Source of the DNA: Exiguobacterium alkaliphilum 12/1
GTDB lineage: Bacteria; Bacillota; Bacilli; Exiguobacteriales; Exiguobacteriaceae
DNA length: 64,000 bases
Direction: 5' to 3'
Assembly: GCF_000714435.1 (NCBI RefSeq)
Contig: NZ_JJMW01000019.1
Coordinates: 336,840-400,839 of the forward strand
The notes below the pieces were generated by a model. It was not told the origin of the DNA. It did not search any database and saw only the letters and a program-made list of their open reading frames with translations. The position numbers were made by a program, and so were the translations under genes. Positions within the stretch are counted from its first letter, which is position 1; each line of letters starts with the position of its first letter. Positions 8,366 through 17,315 of this stretch are shown in pieces.

Positions 8366-9792
8366 ACTACAGACAAGAAGCAGAAGCGATTTTAGAGGCG
8401 CTCGGCGGCAAAGACAACGTCGCCGCGGCGGCCCACTGTGCCACCCGGCTCCGCCTCGTCTTGAACGATGAGTCGAAAGTTGATGAGAAGAAACTTGACG
8501 CGTTAGACGTCGTCAAAGGGACGTTCTCGACTGGCGGACAGTATCAAATCATCATCGGGACAGGAACGGTCAATAAAATCTACGCCGAGTTTACCCAATT
8601 GACAGGACTCGGCGACATGTCGACGAGCGACGTCAAGTCGGCGAGCGCGAAGAAAGGCAACCCGCTCCAACAGTTCGTGAAGATGCTATCTGATATTTTC
8701 GTACCGATCATCCCGGCCATCGTCGCCGGTGGTCTCTTGATGGGGATCAATAACTTGCTCACAGCACCGGACTTGTTCTTCGACGGCAGCTCGCTCATCG
8801 ACCAGTACCCTGGCATCGCCGACCTCGCCGCAATGATCAATACGTTCGCCAACGCCGCCTTCGTCTTCCTGCCCGTCCTAATCGGATTCTCCGCGGCCAA
8901 GCGGTTCGGGGGCAACCCGTATCTCGGTGCCGCGCTCGGGATGATCATGGTTCACCCGGATCTCGTCAACGCCTACGCGCAAGCGACAGTCGGCGATATC
9001 CCGGTCTGGAACATCCTTGGATTTGAAATCGAGAAGCTCGGTTACCAAGGTCAAGTGTTACCGGTACTCGTATCGGCTTATATCTTATCGAAGCTTGAAA
9101 TCAACATTCGTAAATTTATGCCGGCCTCACTCGACATCCTGCTCACACCGCTTCTCTCGCTCCTCTTTACAGCGTTCATCACGTTCGCCTTTGTCGGACC
9201 AATCACGCGTGAAGCAGGGAACTTGATTATCGATGGTCTCGTTTGGACGTACGACTCACTCGGCTTCTTCGGCGGTCTCGTCATGGGTCTCTTGTACGCA
9301 CCGATCGTCATCACAGGGATGCATCACAGCTTCATCGCCATCGAGACGCAACTTCTCGCCGATATCGCACGGACGGGCGGGTCGTTCATCTTCCCGATCG
9401 CCGCGATGTCAAACGTCGCCCAAGGCGCGGCTACACTCGCTGTCTTCTTCTTGACACGTGAGAAGAAAATGAAAGGTGTCGCTTCGGCGTCAGGTATCTC
9501 GGCACTTCTAGGGATCACCGAACCAGCCATGTTCGGGGTCAACTTGAAACTCCGCTACCCGTTCATCGCCGCCATCATCGGTTCAGGAATCGCCTCGGCG
9601 TTCATCGTCGGTCGTGAAGTCCTCGCTGTCGCACTCGGTGCGGCTGGTCTTCCGGGGATCATCTCGATCGCACCGGCATCAATCGTATCGTATATCATCG
9701 GCATGGCGATCTCGTTCGCTGTCGCCTTCAGCTTGACGTTCGTCCTCGCGAAGCGCCAGGCGAAAAAAGACGCGGTCAAACAAGCCGCATAA
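8362..9792 (+). CDS. scrA: Sucrose-specific PTS transporter, EIIBC
   Basis: This is a 476-residue membrane phosphotransferase permease that imports sucrose as sucrose-6-phosphate. The EIIB domain comes first, with the phosphorylated Cys26 in [12 protein letters not shown], then a linker and the EIIC domain with about ten hydrophobic segments from residue 105 to the end. [18 protein letters not shown] (about 388-405) is the typical glucose/sucrose-family EIIC segment. It ends without an EIIA domain, so phosphate must come from another EIIA. It overlaps scrK by four bases and is followed 18 bases later by scrB. Confidence 0.92.
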   Translation: MNYRQEAEAILEALGGKDNVAAAAHCATRLRLVLNDESKVDEKKLDALDVVKGTFSTGGQYQIIIGTGTVNKIYAEFTQLTGLGDMSTSDVKSASAKKGNPLQQFVKMLSDIFVPIIPAIVAGGLLMGINNLLTAPDLFFDGSSLIDQYPGIADLAAMINTFANAAFVFLPVLIGFSAAKRFGGNPYLGAALGMIMVHPDLVNAYAQATVGDIPVWNILGFEIEKLGYQGQVLPVLVSAYILSKLEINIRKFMPASLDILLTPLLSLLFTAFITFAFVGPITREAGNLIIDGLVWTYDSLGFFGGLVMGLLYAPIVITGMHHSFIAIETQLLADIARTGGSFIFPIAAMSNVAQGAATLAVFFLTREKKMKGVASASGISALLGITEPAMFGVNLKLRYPFIAAIIGSGIASAFIVGREVLAVALGAAGLPGIISIAPASIVSYIIGMAISFAVAFSLTFVLAKRQAKKDAVKQAA

Positions 9793-9810
9793 AACAAAGG
9801 AGTGATTTGA

Positions 9811-11229
9811 ATGACTTGGACGAAGGCGGAACGTTATCGTTCGCTGCGTGACGTGAGTGCCCTCGACATGGAGACACTCCGCACGAAAACGGCGGCCTCG
9901 CCTTGGCGGTTCGGCTATCATATCCAACCGCCGACAGGCCTCCTCAATGACCCGAACGGTTTTACGTACTTTAACGGGGAATATCACATGTTCTATCAGT
10001 GGTTCCCGCTCGGACCGGTACACGGTCTGAAACATTGGTATCACGTCACATCGACGGACCTCGTCACGTGGACCGATCGCGGGGTGGCGTTAGTCCCGGA
10101 GACGACCGAAGACTCGCATGGCGCCTATTCTGGCAGCGGCTTTGTCGCTGACGGTGAACTCCACGTCATGTATACGGGTAACCACCGGACGGACGACTGG
10201 ACGCGTCACGCCTCGCAACTGATCGGCGTGTTACGCGACGGGAAAATCGAACGACGGAACGTCGCCATCCCGGACGTCCCGGCTGGCTACACGGAGCATT
10301 TCCGTGACCCGAAAGTATGGCTTGAGAACGGGTCCTACTATGCGATCGTCGGCGCCCAGCGTGAGAACGAGACCGGATGTGTCGTCTTGTACCGTTCGAG
10401 CGACTTGAACGACTGGACGTTCCTCGGAGAAGTGAAGACGGGTCTCGACCCGTTCGGTTATATGTGGGAATGTCCGGACGTGTTCGAACTGAACGGTCAG
10501 CACGTCCTCGTCTTCTCACCACAAGGCATCGAGCCAGACGGTCATCGCTATCACAACATTTATCAATCGGGGTTCGTCATCGGCAAGCTAGACCTCGAGA
10601 CGTTGACGTTTGAGCACGGTGCGTTCGAAGAACTCGATTTCGGGTTCGACTTCTATGCTCCGCAGACGACCGAACATGAAGGACGTCGCTTACTAGTCGG
10701 TTGGATGGGCTTGCCGGAGATCGACTATCCGACGGACCGGTTCGGTTGGGCACACGCCTTGACGCTACCGCGCGAACTATCGATTGAGGACGGTATGCTC
10801 AAGCAACGTCCCGTGCAAGCGATGACAAAGTTACGCCAAGCCGAATTCGTCAACGTCTCCGGGACTGCGGTGGGTGCTTCGACACCAAACCGTTACGAAC
10901 TCGAACTGACGACGGACGGATCGGACTTCACGCTCGAACTGCTTCAAGTCGGAGATGAGTCGCTCGTCATCCGGTACGACGCGTCGACTCGTGAGTTGAC
11001 GATTGACCGGACGAACGCCGGTGAGCCGTTCGCGACCGAATTTGGCACGACGCGTACGAACGTGATGGACGTCACGTCCCTCCATCTCTTCGTCGATTCG
11101 TCGAGCGTCGAATGTTTCGTCAATGACGGTGAAGCTGTCGCCACGCTCCGCGTGTTCCCGAGCGAGCTCGACAAACAGTTGCGCTATGAAGGGGCGACTG
11201 CGAGCTTGATTGGTTGGACGTACGAATAA
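9811..11229 (+). CDS. scrB: Sucrose-6-phosphate hydrolase, GH32
   Basis: This 472-residue cytosolic GH32 invertase cleaves sucrose-6-phosphate into glucose-6-phosphate and fructose. The five-bladed beta-propeller carries NDPNG at residues 46-50 (nucleophile D47), FRDPKVW with the transition-state Asp near 166, and WECPD with the acid/base Glu near 220. The C-terminal beta-sandwich starts near residue 340. No signal peptide is present, as expected for a PTS partner. AAAGGAG precedes the ATG. It is the last gene of the operon and is followed by a strong terminator. Confidence 0.94.
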   Translation: MTWTKAERYRSLRDVSALDMETLRTKTAASPWRFGYHIQPPTGLLNDPNGFTYFNGEYHMFYQWFPLGPVHGLKHWYHVTSTDLVTWTDRGVALVPETTEDSHGAYSGSGFVADGELHVMYTGNHRTDDWTRHASQLIGVLRDGKIERRNVAIPDVPAGYTEHFRDPKVWLENGSYYAIVGAQRENETGCVVLYRSSDLNDWTFLGEVKTGLDPFGYMWECPDVFELNGQHVLVFSPQGIEPDGHRYHNIYQSGFVIGKLDLETLTFEHGAFEELDFGFDFYAPQTTEHEGRRLLVGWMGLPEIDYPTDRFGWAHALTLPRELSIEDGMLKQRPVQAMTKLRQAEFVNVSGTAVGASTPNRYELELTTDGSDFTLELLQVGDESLVIRYDASTRELTIDRTNAGEPFATEFGTTRTNVMDVTSLHLFVDSSSVECFVNDGEAVATLRVFPSELDKQLRYEGATASLIGWTYE

Positions 11230-11231
11230 TT

Positions 11232-11257
11232 AAGCTGAGCTTCGGCTCGGCTTTTTT
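11232..11257 (+). terminator. Terminator of the sucrose operon
   Basis: AAGCTGAGC pairs with GCTCGGCTT around a TTCG tetraloop (11241-11244), followed by a run of T. Confidence 0.85.
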
Positions 11258-11347
11258 GTTGTTCCGAAATGTAACGATTTCACGTTTTGCTTATGCTACT
11301 GTAAAAATAGGTAATCAATTGCATAAATAATGGAGAGTGATGCTCTG

Positions 11348-11647
11348 ATGTGGATTATATTTGGTTTACTGGCAATTGGCGCGACGTTATTCAACTTGTA
11401 CACGTTCAGCGTGGGGAAAGACTACAGGCTACCGATGGCGGTCGCATTGTCTTTGACTGCATTGACGGTATGCGCAGACTACAGCCATTTGGCGGTTTGG
11501 GTCGAAGCAGAGGACTGGGCGGCGTTGGCAGACGTCATTCCAGGCATGGGGCGAGCGTGGTGGGTTCTGACAAGCATCTCAATCGGACTGAACGTGCTAC
11601 CAATCTTTTTAGAAAGGGCTAAGGAGAAGCAGAAGTCAAAAGCTTAA
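11348..11647 (+). CDS. Small hypothetical membrane protein
   Basis: The 99-residue product has three or so hydrophobic segments (about residues 2-18, 30-50, 70-88) and a basic tail EKQKSKA. ATG 11348 is chosen because GGAGAGTGA lies ten bases upstream; an in-frame ATG at 11330 would place that site inside the gene. No family is recognised. Its upstream region shares the string CACGTTTTGCNTATG with the next gene, so the two may be co-regulated. Confidence 0.65.
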   Translation: MWIIFGLLAIGATLFNLYTFSVGKDYRLPMAVALSLTALTVCADYSHLAVWVEAEDWAALADVIPGMGRAWWVLTSISIGLNVLPIFLERAKEKQKSKA

Positions 11648-11717
11648 AGTGATATTAATGAAACGTTCTGTACACGTTTTGCGTATGTAAAATGATCAGA
11701 CAGATAGGAGGTCGAAT

Positions 11718-12143
11718 ATGATGGGTAGACTGTTGAATTTCATTAATGAAGTGAGAAAAATTACGCTACCGTATGGGTATGGCAGAGAAAGATTCAAGGC
11801 AGTTGAAGCTGAAGAGATGAATCATGTGAAAGTCGCTGAATCGGTGGAAGGGACCCGATTCAACGACCAGTTCCTCGTCGAATACAATCGACTGCAGGAC
11901 ATCAAGGTGTTCGCGGATATGCTTCGCAACGCGGACGAGTTGATGGACACGACAGTTCAGCGTGAACCGGATTTCGATCTCGAGATTCACTATAAAGCCG
12001 ATGCTGTGGAACGCTATCAACTTTGGCTCGGGCGTAACGGGACACCGAGTGTCCTTTCGAACGTCAGCGAGTCACACCGCCTCTATAAAGTGGAGGCCGA
12101 CATCACGGGCCGCTTAATTGTGACGCTACAGGTGGACGCCTAA
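11718..12143 (+). CDS. Hypothetical protein, first of three tandem paralogues (no lipobox)
   Basis: This is a 141-residue protein homologous to the next two genes across about 100 residues. Shared positions include VKVAESV, FADMLRNA, PDFDLEIHY and YQLWLG. Unlike the other two it starts MMGRLLNFINEVRKITLPYG and has no lipoprotein signal, so it is probably cytosolic or has lost its export signal. AGGAGGT precedes the start. The overall pattern resembles YhfM-like small Bacillus lipoproteins of unknown function, a tentative comparison. Confidence 0.7.
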   Translation: MMGRLLNFINEVRKITLPYGYGRERFKAVEAEEMNHVKVAESVEGTRFNDQFLVEYNRLQDIKVFADMLRNADELMDTTVQREPDFDLEIHYKADAVERYQLWLGRNGTPSVLSNVSESHRLYKVEADITGRLIVTLQVDA

Positions 12144-12209
12144 CCTAGCATGGTCCTTGAAACTAGTTTTACGTATTGAAAGTCGACAACTTTAAGGAGG
12201 TGAAGTCAG

Positions 12210-12626
12210 ATGAAACGTAAGGGGAAATGGATAACGGGGATTGCCGCTTTGACCGTCGGCTTACTCGGAGGATGTGACACGAATGAGCTCATCGCAGAAG
12301 ATGTCACAGAAGTGAGAATTGCCGAGTCGGTCGACTTCGGGCGGTTCCACGAACACGATGTCATCACGTATAACGAGCTCGCAGACGTCAAAGTGTTCGC
12401 GGACATGATTCGCAATGCGGAACAACAACCTGGCATCGTGAATATGGCAACGCCTGAATATGATGTGGAAGTCCGTTATCAAGACGAGACGGTGGACCGC
12501 TATTACGTCTGGCTCGGCGAGTTAGGCATGCCGACGAGCATTATGGATGTGAACGATACGCATACGGTGTATCTCGTTCCGGCAGACGTGACGGACGAGC
12601 TGATTCGACTGCTGGAGCATGAGTGA
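12210..12626 (+). CDS. Hypothetical lipoprotein, second tandem paralogue
   Basis: The 138-residue product has a clear lipoprotein signal (MKRKGKW then a hydrophobic stretch, lipobox LLGGC with Cys near residue 22). The mature domain carries VRIAESVDFGRFHEHD, VKVFADMIRNAEQ, PEYDVEVRY and DRYYVWLG, the core shared with its neighbours. AAGGAGGTGA precedes the ATG. It overlaps the following gene by four bases, so the two are translated together. Family function is unknown; placement on the outer membrane face is inferred from the lipobox. Confidence 0.78.
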   Translation: MKRKGKWITGIAALTVGLLGGCDTNELIAEDVTEVRIAESVDFGRFHEHDVITYNELADVKVFADMIRNAEQQPGIVNMATPEYDVEVRYQDETVDRYYVWLGELGMPTSIMDVNDTHTVYLVPADVTDELIRLLEHE

Positions 12627-13054
12627 ACAGGGGATGGATGGTGAAGCTTTCAATGAAACGAATCGTAGCGCCCGTATTGGTAGTGTTCATGTTGACGGGT
12701 TGTGGCTCGAACGATTTTCGGACGGACGGAATTAAAGCGGTGACCGTCTCGGAATCGGATGGGTTTTATCGTTTCCAAACGGGTGACTTCATCACGTTTG
12801 ACGAACCGAAAGCGATTCAAGTATTCGAAGATATGCTTCGTGAGGCAGAGAGAATTCCGGGGATCGCCAACGTGGTCGGACCGGAATACGATCTCGAAGT
12901 CCGCTTCGAAAATGAAGAGACTGACCGCTATTACCTCTGGCTTAATGAATCGGACGGTGAGAGCAGCCTTTACGACGCGGACGATACAGACACGGCTCAC
13001 CTCATTCCGGCAGACGTGACCAATCGACTGATCGAATTACTCGAAGCAGACTAA
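12623..13054 (+). CDS. Hypothetical lipoprotein, third tandem paralogue
   Basis: This protein of up to 143 residues has lipobox MLTGC. GTG 12623 overlaps the previous stop and has GGAG five bases upstream; ATG 12638 or 12653 would also give a normal lipoprotein signal, so the start is uncertain. The mature domain repeats the paralogue pattern: VTVSESDGFYRFQTGD, FEDMLREAERIPGIANV, PEYDLEVRF and DRYYLWL. It arose with its neighbours by tandem duplication. Confidence 0.72.
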   Translation: MNRGWMVKLSMKRIVAPVLVVFMLTGCGSNDFRTDGIKAVTVSESDGFYRFQTGDFITFDEPKAIQVFEDMLREAERIPGIANVVGPEYDLEVRFENEETDRYYLWLNESDGESSLYDADDTDTAHLIPADVTNRLIELLEAD

Positions 13055-13079
13055 AAAAGACACCTAGATTGGTGCCTTA
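13050..13079 (-). terminator. Terminator of the alpha/beta hydrolase gene
   Basis: On the minus strand AGGCACC and GGTGTCT form the stem, followed by TTTTTT, at the 3' end of the hydrolase gene and overlapping the stop of the convergent lipoprotein gene. Confidence 0.65.
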
Positions 13080-13922
13080 CGAGTTTAAGCGGATAAAGCG
13101 CTCGATTTGCTGCTCGCTCTTTCGCGCCTGGCGACCAATCCAAATGAGATGGCCCGGACTGTTCAAAATCGTGAGCTGTGCGTGCGGGATAAGTCGCTTC
13201 GCGTGATGGGCATGGCGCACAGGCACGGCCTTATCATTCTTTGAATGGACGATATATGTCGGACATGTCACGCCGAGTAGCGCCTCGTCCGGGACACGTT
13301 GACGTAGGTCGAACTGGGCCCCGAGCCCGAACGCCATCTGACTGGCGACACGTTTCAATAGGAAGATGTCGTACGGTGTCACTTCATCGCGAATCGCATC
13401 TAACGCGAGCAGGCTCGTCGACTGAATCATGCGGGCCGTCGCCTCGAACGGCTGTTTTTGAATCGCGCGGAAGACGAACTGTTTCATCGTGAACTGGGCG
13501 GCGATGAAGAGCGGCTGGGCGAGATTTCGACTGATGTAGCGACGATAAGGGAAGTCGACCTCACTTGTCACGGCGGCAGCGAGCGTCAGACTGAGGGCCC
13601 GGTCGTTTCGTGAGGCAAGCTCGATCGAAGTCGGACCACCAGCGGAGATGCCGTACACGTGATAGGACTCGATGTTCATGACGTGCATGAGTTGGCGCAA
13701 GTTCTCGGCGAACGCTTGCGGAGTCGCCGAAAATGAGTACGGAGTCTCACCGTAACCGGGTCGGGATGGGACAATGACCCGGAAACCAGACAAGACGAGC
13801 CGGTCTACATGGTACGGTTCGAGACTCGATGATTGGGTACCATGAATCAAGACGACGACAGGACCGTGACCACGGTCGATGTATTCGATTTTCGTGCCGT
13901 TGACGTGAGCGTAGTGTTTCAC
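13077..13922 (-). CDS. Alpha/beta hydrolase
   Basis: This 281-residue serine hydrolase fold has the oxyanion-hole region VVVLIHGTQSSS (about residues 22-33), the nucleophile elbow GISAGG (Ser near 95), a late acid segment IVHSKNDKAVPV (about 223-234) with the Asp, and the catalytic His in SPGHLIWIGR (about 258). No signal peptide is visible, so it is cytosolic. Substrate cannot be told; esterase or lactone/ester hydrolysis are possible. It is single-gene and convergent with the lipoprotein cluster. Confidence 0.85.
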   Translation of the reverse strand: MKHYAHVNGTKIEYIDRGHGPVVVLIHGTQSSSLEPYHVDRLVLSGFRVIVPSRPGYGETPYSFSATPQAFAENLRQLMHVMNIESYHVYGISAGGPTSIELASRNDRALSLTLAAAVTSEVDFPYRRYISRNLAQPLFIAAQFTMKQFVFRAIQKQPFEATARMIQSTSLLALDAIRDEVTPYDIFLLKRVASQMAFGLGAQFDLRQRVPDEALLGVTCPTYIVHSKNDKAVPVRHAHHAKRLIPHAQLTILNSPGHLIWIGRQARKSEQQIERFIRLNS

Positions 13923-14038
13923 AGCGACGATTGCCTCCTTAAACGAAATGTAATGGAAAATAACTTTATTTCATGGAAATAACATGATAATGTCTCTTTA
14001 TACATATTATATATACAGAAGTGAAAGGGGAACATACC

Positions 14039-15034
14039 GTGAACAACCGAGAGCGGTTACTTGAAGTAAGACGGTTCTTCGAACGCCATACGGACGACAA
14101 TCATCCGAAGACGTTAGAGGACCTGCTTGCTTACTTATCTACAATTGGTGATACTTCTAAGTTAGCAAAAAAATCCGTGAAAGACGACATCCAAGCATTG
14201 ACCGATTCGGGGTTCGAGGTGCAGGATGAGCTCGAGAAGAACGGTCTTGCCAAAAAATATTGGCATTCGGCCCGCCTCTTCGAGAGTCATGAACTGCGGA
14301 TGATGGTCGATGCGATCGTCGCCGCGAAGTTCATCTCGGAAGACGTGACCGAGCAGATTGTCGACAAGCTCCGCAATTTGACGAGCATCCCGGAAGCTGA
14401 GACGCTCCAATCCATCATCAAGACGCCGAAGAAGAAAGTGAACTATATTCCATACCATATCGACCGGATTCAACGGGCGATTCAAGAACAAAAAGCCATC
14501 TCGTTCCAATATACGGACGTCGTCGGATTCGACGTCGCCAAGCGGACGTTCCCGCTCCGACGTGACGGCGAACGCTACGTCGTCAACCCGATCGACTTGC
14601 ATTGGAATCACGAGCAGTATTACTTGATCGGCATCGACGAATCGATTGGGGAGATTCGCAACTACCGGGTTGACCGTATCGTCAACTCGGAGATCGTCGA
14701 GGACGACTCGCCGCGTCAAAAGCATCACTTGCCGGATGACTATTTCCAAAAGTCGTTCAATATGTACAACGGGCTTGACGAAGAAGTCGTCCTGGCCGTT
14801 GACGAACGGGTGCTCCCGGTCATCTTCGACAAATTAGGTGAAGACGTATCGATCACGGAGACGAATGGTCGTTTCCACATCCGTTTCGATGCGGCCGTCT
14901 CCGACGGATTCGTCTTCTGGCTCTTGTCACTCGGCAATCAAGTCGAGGTGATTGAACCGTTGACGCTCCGGGACCATATGCGTCAGACGATCGAATCGAT
15001 GGCAGGCCGATACTCGAAGGCGAGCATTCATTGA
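14039..15034 (+). CDS. WYL-domain transcriptional regulator
   Basis: This is a 331-residue regulator with an N-terminal winged helix-turn-helix (about residues 1-70: ERLLEVRRFFERHTDDNHPKT and onward) and a WYL domain (about 135-225), whose marks here are RIQRAIQEQKAISFQYTD and LHWNHEQYYLIGIDE. A C-terminal extension follows, as in the YafY group. GTG 14039 is chosen because AAAGGGGA lies eight bases upstream; the upstream GTG 14021 lacks a site. WYL domains sense ligands or nucleic acids; target genes are not evident. Confidence 0.85.
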   Translation: MNNRERLLEVRRFFERHTDDNHPKTLEDLLAYLSTIGDTSKLAKKSVKDDIQALTDSGFEVQDELEKNGLAKKYWHSARLFESHELRMMVDAIVAAKFISEDVTEQIVDKLRNLTSIPEAETLQSIIKTPKKKVNYIPYHIDRIQRAIQEQKAISFQYTDVVGFDVAKRTFPLRRDGERYVVNPIDLHWNHEQYYLIGIDESIGEIRNYRVDRIVNSEIVEDDSPRQKHHLPDDYFQKSFNMYNGLDEEVVLAVDERVLPVIFDKLGEDVSITETNGRFHIRFDAAVSDGFVFWLLSLGNQVEVIEPLTLRDHMRQTIESMAGRYSKASIH

Positions 15035-15094
15035 AACGCTTGATTTGAAGTTATGATATACTGCTTGCGACACTTGTAGAAAGGGGACAGGCGG

Positions 15095-15190
15095 ATGTTG
15101 AACTGGATGCCATTAATCATTCCGATTGTCGCTGTCATTTTTGTCGCTGTCGTCGCGAGGCGCGCTATGAAAATGGACCAAGAGAAATAA
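15095..15190 (+). CDS. 31-residue single-span membrane microprotein
   Basis: A short open frame begins MLNWMPLIIPIVAVIF, continues hydrophobic to VAVVARR, and ends with a charged tail (KMDQEK). It has GGGGACAGGCGG upstream as ribosome binding site and a strong terminator seven bases after the stop, so it looks like an expressed unit. It is predicted to be a single transmembrane helix with a cytosolic positive tail. No family is recognised. Confidence 0.6.
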   Translation: MLNWMPLIIPIVAVIFVAVVARRAMKMDQEK

Positions 15191-15196
15191 ATTGAG

Positions 15197-15229
15197 GACA
15201 TCCTTCTCGCTTTGAGGAGGGTGTCTTTT
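15197..15229 (+). terminator. Terminator after the microprotein gene
   Basis: A 12-bp stem (15197-15208 with 15214-15225, two G-U pairs) is followed by TTTT. Confidence 0.75.
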
Positions 15230-15250
15230 CAAAGAGAAAGGAGGAATACA

Positions 15251-16111
15251 ATGGATACGATCACACATACGCTGTTCGGGCTCACGTTATATGGGGCGGC
15301 AGATAAACGCGAGCTCCAGAAAAACGAGAAACGCGCGTTGCTCGTGACGACGCTCGTCGGGAGTCAAATCCCGGATGCGGACGTCATCTCTCGGCTTTGG
15401 GACACCGAAGGGATGTATCAGATGTGGCATCGCGGCATCACGCACTCGATTTTCCTCGTCCCGCTATTCGCGCTACTCATCTACTGGCTCGTCCGCGTTC
15501 TCTTTAAAGTAACCGACATGCGTTATTTTTACTGGGCGATGCTGTCCGTGTTCATTCATAACACGGCCGACGTGTTCAACGCCTGGGGGACAGGTTACTT
15601 CGAACCGTTCTCGGACGCGCGGCTCACGTTCGGCGTCATTCCAATCGTCGATTTCGTCTATTGGGGTATCTTCCTTGTCGCATGGCTAGTGGCGCGCCGC
15701 CAGAACGTTAGGCACACGGTATATCGCTATGCCTGGGCCGCCATCTTTGTCCACGTCTTGATTCAAAGCGCACAAGGCGCCTATTTGTATCAGTCGTACG
15801 CTACCGAGCATGACGAGGTCGCGTTGTCGGCGTCGTTCATCCCGACGCAGTTCACGGTCGTCACGAAGACCGATGACACGGTCTCGATTTTCAGCGATTC
15901 CGTCTATCAATCATCTGTACTTCAATATGAATTGACGAGTGCGGACGATGCCGATTTGACACCGCTCTTTGATGAGAATAAAGAGGCGCTCACGCTGAAG
16001 CAATGGTCACCGTTCGTTGTCGTTGTCGACGAAGACGAGCGACTCGGACTATTCGACCCGCGTTTCTTTGACGGCGAGTCGTCCTTCCTCTACGAATACA
16101 TTGAATTGTAG
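15251..16111 (+). CDS. Metal-dependent hydrolase-type membrane protein (YfhP/DUF457)
   Basis: The 286-residue membrane protein starts MDTITHTLFGLTLYGAADKR and contains DADVISRLW and WHRGITHSIF (about residues 62-71). These His/Asp motifs are typical of the YdjM/DUF457 family annotated as membrane-bound metal-dependent hydrolases. Four or five hydrophobic segments follow, and the C-terminal 90 residues are soluble. AAAGGAGG lies seven bases before ATG 15251. The next gene (DUF817) starts nine bases downstream, forming a two-gene operon. Catalytic activity in this family is inferred, not shown. Confidence 0.8.
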   Translation: MDTITHTLFGLTLYGAADKRELQKNEKRALLVTTLVGSQIPDADVISRLWDTEGMYQMWHRGITHSIFLVPLFALLIYWLVRVLFKVTDMRYFYWAMLSVFIHNTADVFNAWGTGYFEPFSDARLTFGVIPIVDFVYWGIFLVAWLVARRQNVRHTVYRYAWAAIFVHVLIQSAQGAYLYQSYATEHDEVALSASFIPTQFTVVTKTDDTVSIFSDSVYQSSVLQYELTSADDADLTPLFDENKEALTLKQWSPFVVVVDEDERLGLFDPRFFDGESSFLYEYIEL

Positions 16112-16119
16112 GTGATTCT

Positions 16120-16881
16120 GTGCGACGTTTCCGGTATTTATTCATCTTCGGCTACGAACAGGCACTCAGTTGTCTCTTCGCGGTCGCGATCTTCGGTGCA
16201 CTCGCGTTAACGAAGTGGATCGATTTCCCGATTCCGCGTTACGATGTCCTCCTCATCTGGTGTCTGTTCGTCCAAGTCGTGCTCGTCAAGACCGGGCTCG
16301 AGACGGTGGAAGAACTGAAAGTGATCAGTTGGTTCCACGTCATCGGGCTCGGCCTCGAGCTGTTTAAAGTCCAGATGGGGTCGTGGAGCTATCCGGACGA
16401 GGCGGTGACGAAATGGTTCGGCGTCCCGCTCTATGCCGGCTTCATGTATGCGAGCGTCGGCAGCTACGTCGTCCAGTCATGGCGCCGCCTCGATTTGGAA
16501 TTTCTAAAGATGCCACCACCGCTCATCGGGTTCGGCCTCGGAATCGCCATCTACTTCAACTTCTTTTGGCACCACATTTGGCTCGATTTGCGTTGGGTGT
16601 TGATCGGCCTCGTCTTTCTCGTCTTTGGCCGGGCCATCGTCACGTATCGGCTCGACGACCGCCGATTCACGATGCCCGTCGTCGTCGCTTTCTTTTTAAT
16701 CGCCTGCTTTATCTGGTTTGCGGAAAATATCGTCACTTTCTATAACGGTTGGGCGTATCCGAACCAGTTGAGCGGCTGGGCGCTCGTCGACCTCGGCAAA
16801 CTGTCGTCGTGGTTCTTGCTCGTCATCATTAGCATCTTGCTCGTGGCGTGGCAGAAGGGACGGATGAAGGCACATACATAA
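16120..16881 (+). CDS. DUF817 family integral membrane protein
   Basis: This 253-residue protein has seven or eight hydrophobic helices and the family-like segments KTGLETVEELKVI, MGSWSYPDEA, GVPLYAGFMYASVGSY and AENIVTFYNGWAYPNQ. It starts with GTG preceded by AGGTGATT, nine bases after the upstream YfhP-like gene. DUF817 members (such as YoaT) have no established function. A long palindromic terminator follows directly. Confidence 0.82.
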   Translation: MRRFRYLFIFGYEQALSCLFAVAIFGALALTKWIDFPIPRYDVLLIWCLFVQVVLVKTGLETVEELKVISWFHVIGLGLELFKVQMGSWSYPDEAVTKWFGVPLYAGFMYASVGSYVVQSWRRLDLEFLKMPPPLIGFGLGIAIYFNFFWHHIWLDLRWVLIGLVFLVFGRAIVTYRLDDRRFTMPVVVAFFLIACFIWFAENIVTFYNGWAYPNQLSGWALVDLGKLSSWFLLVIISILLVAWQKGRMKAHT

Positions 16882-16915
16882 AACCACTCGTTCTAACGTT
16901 TGAACGAGTGGTTTT
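16880..16915. terminator. Bidirectional terminator after DUF817
   Basis: A 14-bp stem (16880-16893 with 16902-16915) reads AAAACCACTCGTTC and its exact complement, with T runs possible on both strands. Confidence 0.8.
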
Positions 16916-16974
16916 GTATGAAGTTTGAAACGATTGTCGAGACGGGCTCGTTGCTGCTCGTATGGTGAGTAGCG

Positions 16975-17112
16975 ATGATGACGATCCCGGATATTTCGTA
17001 CGGTCCGGGTATAGAGTATGTATGTACGGGAACGCTGACACGCGAAATAAAAAAACTTGTCGACTATGAGATTCGTTCTCTTGATGGGGATGTCCTCTTT
17101 TCAACATACTGA
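16975..17112 (+). CDS. Possible 45-residue protein or remnant in a 400-bp gap
   Basis: Between 16916 and 17315 no normal gene exists. The only coding-like stretch is 16975-17112, starting MMTIPDISYGPGIEYVC and ending SLDGDVLFSTY, followed one base later by a terminator hairpin. The same frame is open back to ATG 16918 except for one TGA at 16966-16968, so it may be the end of a longer, decayed gene. No clear ribosome binding site and no recognised family. Weak call. Confidence 0.3.
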   Translation: MMTIPDISYGPGIEYVCTGTLTREIKKLVDYEIRSLDGDVLFSTY

Positions 17113-17141
17113 AGTATTCCTGTATCCGGGAATGCTTTTTT
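17113..17141 (+). terminator. Terminator in the 16.9-17.3 kb gap
   Basis: AGTATTCC (17113-17120) pairs with GGAATGCT (17129-17136, one G-U), followed by TTTTT. It suggests that something upstream on this strand is transcribed. Confidence 0.65.
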
Positions 17142-17315
17142 ATTGGTCAAGAAGACGGATCTTCATCGATTGGTTATAGGGTATCATAATTTAAAAGGTT
17201 TAATATTTAGAATATTGTTTTTATTCACATAACTAATGTGCTAAACTAACAAAAACTACATATGGATAATATTAACTTTAGTAGAATGAGTATGTTTTGA
17301 AAGGGAGTCGACACG

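Noticed and set aside
16829..17107. 92-codon minus-strand frame over the DUF817 terminator
   Set aside because: It runs through a strong bidirectional terminator, has low-complexity Ser/Arg-rich sequence and no ribosome binding site.
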